A stretch of DNA of 64,000 nucleotides from JAOPZW01 sp963707695 (GTDB taxonomy: Bacteria > Actinomycetota > Thermoleophilia > Solirubrobacterales > Solirubrobacteraceae): contig CAVPQY010000003.1 in NCBI GenBank assembly GCA_963707695.1, positions 496,001-560,000 of the forward strand, in the 5' to 3' direction. Positions 59,174-64,000 of the stretch are shown one piece after another. Every line of letters begins with the position of its first letter. Position 1 is the first letter of the stretch. Under the pieces are notes generated by a model. It worked only from the letters and a program-made list of their open reading frames with translations, had not been told where the DNA came from and made no database searches. The position numbers and the translations under genes are program-made.

Positions 59174-59283
59174 GGGCGGCCGCCGGGGCGCCCGGACCCA
59201 GCGGGCGACCGTGCGGGAGGCGGCCGGGTCCGGTGGCGGCCACGGAGCGGGTCAGACCGCGCCCGTCGCTAGCCTGCGGCCCG

Positions 59284-60177
59284 ATGTCCGACGCGCGCCC
59301 GGGCGACGCCAGCGACCGGCTGTCCGCGCTCGAGCAGAAGCTGCGGCAGCTCGAGCGCGAGCTCCTGCACGGCCCGGGCGGCGAGACGACGCCGGAGCCC
59401 GGCGCACCCGCGCCGGAGGCGCCGCCCGAGCGCGGCACGACCGCGCCCGAGGTCCCGCCGGAGGCCGGCGCGCCGAGGTCCGAGGCGCCGGCGGAGCCGG
59501 GCGCGCCCGTGCCCGAGACGACGCCGCCGGCCGACGTGTCCGCGCCGGAGGCGGCGGCCGCCGCGACGACGTGGTCGGAGGCGTGGCCCGCTCCGTCGTC
59601 CGGGCGGCCCGCGGGCGAGGCGCGCCCCGAGGCCGGTCCGCCCGCCGGGTCTGCCGTGCCGGGCGCGCATGCGCCCGGCGAGCGCGAGCCGGGGCCGGCG
59701 CCGGCGGCCGAGCAGGCGGCGCCGCCGGCCGACGACCGCCTCGCCCCGGGCGCCGCCGCCGCGACCGAGCGCTCCCGCGGGGACGCCGCGGACGCGCTCG
59801 CCGGGACCGGCGAGCTGGCCGAGGTGCGGCGGCGGATGGCGACGCTGCGCACGACGCTCGACGGCCTCGCCGTCACCGGGGAGCGGCTGCGCGGCGTGGC
59901 GCAGGTCGTCGTCGAGGACCACGGGCGCGCGCTCGTGCGGCTCGACCGCGCCGCCGCGGCCGCGGCGCGCGTCATCGAGGCCGCCGGGGCGCCGGTCGCC
60001 GTCGCCGAGGCGCGGACGGTCGTCGTCGAGGCGGGCCCGTTCGCCGAGCCCGACGCCCTCGCCGCCTTCCGGCGCTCCCTGGCCGCCACGCCCGGCGCGA
60101 GCGACGTCTACCTGCGCGGCTTCGAGGCGGGCAGGGCGGTCCTCGAAGTCCGGCTCGAGCACCGCGGGCGCTGGTGA
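59284..60177 (+). CDS. Uncharacterised protein, first gene of an MshEN-like membrane pair
   Basis: 297 aa. An N-terminal coiled-coil-like stretch (SDRLSALEQKLRQLERELLHG) is followed by about 150 residues of Pro/Ala/Glu low complexity, then a folded C-terminal part: LAEVRRRMATLRTTLDGLAVTGERLRGVAQVVVEDHGRALVRLD, VIEAAGAPVAVAEARTVVVEAGPFAEPDALAAFRRSLAATPGASDVYLRGFEAGRAVLEVRL. The last segment resembles a small alpha-beta sandwich used in membrane-associated assemblies. No family named. TAGCCT eight bases upstream. Overlaps the next gene (GTGA). Confidence 0.6.
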   Translation: MSDARPGDASDRLSALEQKLRQLERELLHGPGGETTPEPGAPAPEAPPERGTTAPEVPPEAGAPRSEAPAEPGAPVPETTPPADVSAPEAAAAATTWSEAWPAPSSGRPAGEARPEAGPPAGSAVPGAHAPGEREPGPAPAAEQAAPPADDRLAPGAAAATERSRGDAADALAGTGELAEVRRRMATLRTTLDGLAVTGERLRGVAQVVVEDHGRALVRLDRAAAAAARVIEAAGAPVAVAEARTVVVEAGPFAEPDALAAFRRSLAATPGASDVYLRGFEAGRAVLEVRLEHRGRW

Positions 60178-61703
60178 CCGACCCGCTCGAGCTCGCCTTC
60201 CGCACCGGCCGCCCCTACGTCGGGCTGCGGGGCCACCGCCACGACCCCGCGCTCGACGCCGTCGTCCCGCCCGCGCTCGCCGCGCAGCTGCGGGTCCTCC
60301 CCCTCGCCGCCGACGGCCGGACGGTTCGGCTCGCCAGCGCCGACGCCGATCCCGACCTCAGCGCGCTCGAGCCCCACCTCGCCGGACGCACGATCACGCT
60401 CGCCGTCGCCGACCCGGGCGAGCTCGACGCGATCCTGGAGCGGCTCCCGCCGCCGGTCGCGACCGATCAGCGCGCGGAGGCCGCCGGCGAGCAGGCCGCC
60501 GCGTCGCCGGAGGCCGTCGACCGCGAGCCTGGCCCGGCGCCACCCGAGCCGGACGCCGACGAGGCGGCCGCCGAGACGCTCGAGCCCGACGCCGACGAGG
60601 CGGCCGCCGAGACGCCCGAGCCGCGTCGACGAGGCCGCGGCCGAGTCGCCGCGACCCCGACGCCGACGAGCCGCGCCGCCGAGACGCCGTCCGCCGCCGG
60701 CGACGCCCCGAGGCGCGCCGAGGCCGTCGCCGGCATGCCCTCCGACGTGCCGCCCGAGCTCGCCGATCCCGGCGACCCGGGCGATCCCGGCGACCCGGGC
60801 GACCTCGGTGACCCCGCCGAGGCCGCCGGCCCCGCCGAGCCGGCTGCGACTGGGCCGCCCGCCGCGGCCCCGGAGCCCCCGCGCTCGCGGGCGCCGCTCG
60901 TCCTCGCGCCGCCGCCACCGCCCGACGCCGGCCCCGACCCGCGCCGCCGCCGTCGTCGCCGGTGGCCGCTCGTCCTGCTGCTGCTCCTGCTGCTCGCCGC
61001 CGCCGCGGTCGCCGCGGCGCTGCTCGTGAAGCGCGACCGCGACTCGGAGGCCTCCCCCCCGGCCGCCCGCCCGGCCGCGAGCGTGCCCGCCGCCCCCGCC
61101 GGACCTCCGATCGTCGCGGTCTCCGGGGTGGACGGCTCGGCCGTCCGCCGCGTCCTGCCCCCGGGCGGCCAGGTCGTCACCGCGGCCGGCGCGGAGGACG
61201 CCCTCGCGCTCCTGTGCGCCCGGACCGCGACGGCCGTCGCCCTGGGCGGCCCGCCCGACCGCTCGACGATGCGCGCCGGCTGCCGGATCGGCTCGTCGGT
61301 GCCCGTCACGCTCACGGCGACGCAGCTCCTCGCGCGCGGCGGCGGCTGCGTGGGGCTCGACGCGGCGCGGGCGCTCCGGAACCGGCCCGGGCGGGTGGAC
61401 GCCGCGCGACGCCGGGCCGCCGCGAAGGCCGCCCGCAGGGCCCGGCGGCGCGGCCGCGGCCCGGCCGGCCAGCGGCAGGCCGCCAACGCGGCACGGGCCG
61501 CCTTCGACAACGGGCGCGATCTCCTGCCCGTCGCGGTGCGCGACGCCCGCGGCGAGTGCGTGCCCTACGCCGCGCCGGGCTACCCGCTCGCCGCGCGGGC
61601 CACCTTCGTCACGACCTTCGGGGAGGAGCGGCAGCTCGCCCGCGTCCTCGCCGAGGCTCCGCCGGCGCCCCACCAGACGATCGCCGTCGACCGGCTGCGG
61701 TGA
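60174..61703 (+). CDS. MshEN-like domain, low-complexity linker, membrane helix and exported C-terminal domain
   Basis: 509 aa from GTG 60174. Residues 1-90: LAFRTGRPYVGLRGHRHDPALDAVVPPALAAQLRVLPLAADGRTVRLASADADPDLSALEPHLAGRTITLAVADPGELDAIL looks like the MshEN/GspE N-terminal domain, which binds c-di-GMP in some ATPases. No ATPase follows: an acidic linker with two 12-residue repeats and GDP repeats leads to a membrane helix (WPLVLLLLLLLAAAAVAAALLV, about residue 263-284), then about 220 residues outside with GPPIVAVSGVDGSAVRRVLPP and RLGGPPDRSTMRAGCRIGSS. Coupled to the previous and next genes. Confidence 0.6.
   Translation: MTDPLELAFRTGRPYVGLRGHRHDPALDAVVPPALAAQLRVLPLAADGRTVRLASADADPDLSALEPHLAGRTITLAVADPGELDAILERLPPPVATDQRAEAAGEQAAASPEAVDREPGPAPPEPDADEAAAETLEPDADEAAAETPEPRRRGRGRVAATPTPTSRAAETPSAAGDAPRRAEAVAGMPSDVPPELADPGDPGDPGDPGDLGDPAEAAGPAEPAATGPPAAAPEPPRSRAPLVLAPPPPPDAGPDPRRRRRRRWPLVLLLLLLLAAAAVAAALLVKRDRDSEASPPAARPAASVPAAPAGPPIVAVSGVDGSAVRRVLPPGGQVVTAAGAEDALALLCARTATAVALGGPPDRSTMRAGCRIGSSVPVTLTATQLLARGGGCVGLDAARALRNRPGRVDAARRRAAAKAARRARRRGRGPAGQRQAANAARAAFDNGRDLLPVAVRDARGECVPYAAPGYPLAARATFVTTFGEERQLARVLAEAPPAPHQTIAVDRLR
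60546..60617 (+). repeat. Two 36-bp tandem repeats (EPDADEAAAET units)
   Basis: 60546-60581 and 60582-60617 encode EPDADEAAAETL and EPDADEAAAETP. A third, frame-disturbed copy seems to follow. Inside the linker of the membrane protein. Confidence 0.7.
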
Positions 61704-62260
61704 CCCCCGCGCGGACCCGGACCCTGACGACGCGCACGGCGTACGAGAACCCGTGGATGCGCGTCCGCGAGGACACGATCGCCCTCCCCGACGGTTCCGA
61801 GGCGATCTACGGGGTCGTCGAGAAGCCGCCGTTCGCGCTCGTCGTGCCCTTCGACGGCGAGCGGTTCCACCTGGTCGGCCAGTGGCGCCACCCACTCGGG
61901 CGCTTCGCCTGGGAGCTTCCGCAGGGGTCCCTGCGCGACCGTCCCGACGCGCCGCTCGAGGAGGTCGCCCGCACGGAGCTGCGCGAGGAGACCGGCCTCG
62001 TCGCGGCCGAGCTCACGCAGCTCGGGCGCCTCGACGTCGCCGCCGGCTTCAGCGCCCAGCACCTCGTCGCCTTCCTGGCCACCGGCCTGACCCGCGACGG
62101 CGAGCCGGCGCCCGAGCCCGAGGAGGTCGGCCTCACGCAGCGCGCCGTGACCCGCGCCGAGCTCGAGGAGCTCCTGCGGACCGGCGCGATCACCGACCAG
62201 GCGACGGTCGCCGCCTACGGCCTGCTGCTGCTGCGCGAGCGCGGCCGCGCCGAGCGCTGA
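61700..62260 (+). CDS. NUDIX hydrolase (ADP-sugar/ADP-ribose type)
   Basis: 186 aa from GTG 61700 (GTGA overlap with the previous gene). VVEKPPFALVVPFDGERFHLVGQWRHPLGRFAWELPQGSL, and the NUDIX helix APLEEVARTELREETGL with REETG intact. The spacing before the helix is longer than in the classic GX5E. This ADP-ribose pyrophosphatase-like type hydrolyses nucleoside diphosphate sugars. The last 46 bases overlap the opposing TetR gene. Confidence 0.87.
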   Translation: MTPARTRTLTTRTAYENPWMRVREDTIALPDGSEAIYGVVEKPPFALVVPFDGERFHLVGQWRHPLGRFAWELPQGSLRDRPDAPLEEVARTELREETGLVAAELTQLGRLDVAAGFSAQHLVAFLATGLTRDGEPAPEPEEVGLTQRAVTRAELEELLRTGAITDQATVAAYGLLLLRERGRAER

Positions 62261-62875
62261 GCGCCGCCCCGGCGCGGGCGCAGGCCGACGAGGAGCTGCT
62301 CCACCGCCTCGCCGGTGAGCTCGGCGACCCGGTCGGGCGGGAGCATCCCGCCGTTGACGAGCGCCGCGAGCCCCTGCAGCGAGGCGAACAGCACGATGCC
62401 GACCCGCTCGGGGTCGCCGGCCCGCAGCGCCCCGGTCGCCTGCCCCTCGGCGATCAGCCCGAGCATCACCGCGAACGCCCGCGTCGGCGGCCGCGCGCAG
62501 GGCCGCGGCGTCGTCCCCGTCGCGGTGCTTGCCCGCGAACATCAGCTCGAGCAGCGCCCCGTGCCGGGTCGCGAACGTCACGTACGCCGCGGCCGCCGCC
62601 GCCAGCCGGGCGTCGAAGGACGGGCCCGCCCCGTCCACGGCGCCGTGCAGGTCGCGTGCGAGGCGCTCGAACCCGTCCTGCGCCAGCGCGTCGAGCAGCG
62701 CCCGGCGGTCGGCGAAGTGCCGGCGCGGCGCGGCGTGGCTGACGCCGACGGCGCGCGCGAGCTCGCGCAGCGAGAGCCCCTCGGCGCCGCGCTCGGCCAG
62801 CGCGCGCTCGGCCTGCTCGAGCAGCGCCCTGCGCAGGTTGCCATGGTGGTAGGGCCGTCCGGCGCCGTCGACCAC
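62215..62875 (-). CDS. TetR-family regulator, +1 frameshift in the C-terminal half
   Basis: Start GTG 62875 gives VVDGAGRPYHHGNLRRALLEQAERALAERGAEGLSLRELARAVGVSHAAPRRHFADRRALLDAL, a clear TetR HTH; TAGGGT sits seven bases before this GTG. After ALRAAADA (GGG run, plus-strand CCC 62478-62480) the rest is one base out of frame: AFAVMLGLIAEGQATGALRAGDPERVGIVLFASLQGLAALVNGG. Removing one G restores a protein of about 219 aa. The family (C-terminal WHG-like) represses efflux or reductase genes. Divergent from an SDR gene with an operator between. Confidence 0.87.
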
Positions 62876-62903
62876 GCCCAGCACCCTAGCCGATGAAGTT
62901 GAC

Positions 62904-62924
62904 GTTGACAGCATTGTTGTCAAC
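62904..62924. promoter_or_regulatory. TetR operator GTTGACA-N7-TGTCAAC
   Basis: Perfect 7-bp inverted arms, 62904-62910 and 62918-62924, with the GTTGAC half also repeated directly just upstream (62898-62903 is a near copy). It overlaps the -35 box of the SDR gene and lies 29 bases from the TetR GTG. Confidence 0.75.
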
Positions 62925-62933
62925 GCCTACATT
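62905..62933 (+). promoter_or_regulatory. Consensus promoter TTGACA-N17-TACATT for the SDR gene
   Basis: TTGACA 62905-62910, 17-base spacer, TACATT 62928-62933, then seven bases to ATG 62941. Best -35/-10 pair in the window, predicting a start at or within a base of the ATG. Confidence 0.8.
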
Positions 62934-62940
62934 CGGGCCC

Positions 62941-63858
62941 ATGCCCAAGTGGACCGCCAGCGACCTCCCCGCCCTCGACGGCCGCACCGTCGTCGTGACC
63001 GGCGCCAACAGCGGCATCGGCCGCGTCGCCGCCCGCGAGCTCGCGCGGGCCGGGGCCCGCGTCGTCCTCGCCGTCCGCGACACCGCCAAGGGCGAGCGGG
63101 CCGCCGCGGACATGCCCGGGACGACGGAGGTGCGGGCGCTCGACCTCTCCGACCTCGCGTCCGTCCGCGCCTTCGCCGGGGCCTGGGAGGGCGACCTCGA
63201 CGTCCTCGTCAACAACGCCGGCGTCATGGCCGTCCCCGAGGGTCGGACCAAGGACGGCTTCGAGCTGCAGATCGGGACGAACCACCTCGGACCCTTCGCG
63301 CTGACGAACCTCCTCCTGCCCCACGTCACCGATCGCGTGGTGACCGTCTCCTCCGGGGCGCATCGCATGGGCAAGATCCGCCTCGACGACCTCAACTGGG
63401 AGCAGGGCGGCTACGAGCGCTGGCGCGCCTACGGGCAGTCCAAGCTCGCCAACCTCCTCTTCACCCTCGAGCTGCAGCGGCGCCTGGCCGAGGCCGGCTC
63501 CGACGTGCGCGCGCTGGCCGCCCACCCCGGCTACGCCGCGACGAACCTCCAGAGCCGCACGGAGAACCTCCTGCAGAACACGCTCATGGCGATCGGCAAC
63601 CGCGTCATCGCCCAGAGCGAGGAGATGGGAGCGCTGCCGACGCTCTTCGCCGCGACGCAGGACCTCCCGGGCGCGAGCTACGTCGGCCCGGACGGCTTCG
63701 CCGAGCAGCGCGGGCACCCGACGCTCGTCGCGCGCAACGCGCGCGCGAGCGATCCCGAGACGGCGAAGCGGCTGTGGACCCTCTCCGAGCAGCTCACGGG
63801 CGTCACGTTCCCGCTGGGCTCGCGCAGCACCACGCCCGTCGTCATAGCCGCCCACTAG
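62941..63858 (+). CDS. SDR-family NAD(P)-dependent oxidoreductase (retinol dehydrogenase-like)
   Basis: 305 aa. VVVTGANSGIGRVAARELARAGARVVLAVRD (TGxxxGIG with Arg for NADP), LDLSDLASVRAF, NNAGVM, catalytic VTVSSGAHRMG and YGQSKLANLLFTLELQ (YxxxK), AAHPGYAATNL. Matches the RDH/WWOX-like group common in actinobacteria. Substrate unknown. Controlled by the divergent TetR gene, judged by the operator and promoter between them. Confidence 0.92.
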   Translation: MPKWTASDLPALDGRTVVVTGANSGIGRVAARELARAGARVVLAVRDTAKGERAAADMPGTTEVRALDLSDLASVRAFAGAWEGDLDVLVNNAGVMAVPEGRTKDGFELQIGTNHLGPFALTNLLLPHVTDRVVTVSSGAHRMGKIRLDDLNWEQGGYERWRAYGQSKLANLLFTLELQRRLAEAGSDVRALAAHPGYAATNLQSRTENLLQNTLMAIGNRVIAQSEEMGALPTLFAATQDLPGASYVGPDGFAEQRGHPTLVARNARASDPETAKRLWTLSEQLTGVTFPLGSRSTTPVVIAAH

Positions 63859-63868
63859 CCTGTCGGCC

Positions 63869-64000
63869 ATGGCCGACGCTCCGAGGACCATCTCCTTCGC
63901 GCGGGGCGCCCCGTCGCTCGACATCGTCGACGTCGAGGGCCTCAAGGAGGCCGCCGCCGCGGCGTTCACGCAGGACCCCGCCGGCACGACGGCGTACGGG
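63869..64000 (+). CDS. MocR/2-aminoadipate-type aminotransferase, cut by window end
   Basis: 44 residues to the edge: ADAPRTISFARGAPSLDIVD, VEGLKEAAAAAFTQDPAGTTAYG. FARGAPSLDI and AAxAF..DPAGTTAYG are the usual start of PLP fold-I aminotransferases of the 2-aminoadipate group. TAGCCT eight bases before the ATG. The rest lies outside the window. Confidence 0.7.
   Translation, partial: MADAPRTISFARGAPSLDIVDVEGLKEAAAAAFTQDPAGTTAYG

Noticed and set aside
60618..60760. A possible double frameshift in the linker of the membrane protein
   Set aside because: The frame stays open and both reading options are low complexity, so the eye cannot decide; mentioned only with the repeats.
1..64000. tRNA, rRNA, CRISPR arrays, transposases, integrases, attachment sites, riboswitches
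   Set aside because: Looked for cloverleaf-like arms, regularly spaced repeats and DDE/Tyr/Ser recombinase motifs; none was seen, though a covariance-model search was not possible.

Overview
The window is a 64 kb piece of a very GC-rich bacterial chromosome (by eye well above 70% G+C, strong third-position G/C bias). Genes are packed on both strands, with many GTGA/ATGA stop-start overlaps and few gaps. Protein content (split B12-dependent mutase, GPP34, DUF3891, ECF42-type sigma with DGPF partner, PspC kinase, many VOC, cupin and SDR proteins) points to an actinomycete, and I infer the class Thermoleophilia, order Solirubrobacterales (Conexibacter/Baekduia/Solirubrobacter type). No rRNA, tRNA, CRISPR, phage or insertion sequence was recognised, so the placement rests on protein style alone.

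Layout. 1-7.5 kb: 3' part of a methylmalonyl-CoA mutase large subunit, MFS exporter plus cupin, PNPOx-like enzyme, VOC protein, a frameshifted hydrolase-cyclase, and a divergent cupin/TetR pair. 7.5-14 kb: ABC exporter (ATPase plus 818-aa FtsX-type permease), a second nucleotide cyclase, azoreductase and LysR regulator. 14-20 kb: small enzymes (degenerate MBL fold, VOC, GNAT, SDR, DHFR-like) and a second ABC exporter whose ATPase is frameshifted into its permease. 20-26 kb: SnoaL-like protein, LysR regulator, two related microproteins flanking a short GNAT-like protein, and a large LuxR/ATPase regulator. 26.5-32 kb: aminotransferase, FAD amine oxidase, lipid-flippase-like membrane protein and aminobutyraldehyde dehydrogenase, likely a polyamine or GABA catabolic set. 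32-41.5 kb: zinc-ribbon/GAF-like protein, LLM flavoenzyme, GPP34, M23 peptidase, acyl-CoA carboxylase beta, PhoD, ornithine cyclodeaminase-like protein and a secreted GH1. 41.5-48.7 kb: DUF3891, AccE-like protein, DGPF/ECF42 sigma pair, CHRD protein, and a PspC/LiaF, PspC-kinase and response-regulator envelope-stress set. 48.8-59 kb: biotin carboxylase/BCCP, amidohydrolase plus cysteine dioxygenase behind a perfect palindrome, thioesterase/GNAT, Rieske-DUF2231, MBL/VOC, HAD dehalogenase and sucCD. 59-64 kb: a two-gene MshEN-like membrane pair coupled to a NUDIX gene, a frameshifted TetR divergent from an SDR gene over a clear operator/promoter, and the start of a MocR-like aminotransferase.

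Two window-wide patterns stand out. Six genes are broken by a shift in the same +1 sense (one extra base), several at or near C/G runs, which suggests systematic sequence error or recent decay. Also, about 17 genes carry a TANNNT-like -10 box only 6-8 nt before the start codon, which indicates leaderless transcription as a common mode here. Metabolically, carboxylase alpha/beta (and possibly epsilon), methylmalonyl-CoA mutase and succinyl-CoA synthetase together make up most of a propionyl-CoA to succinate route, though dispersed.
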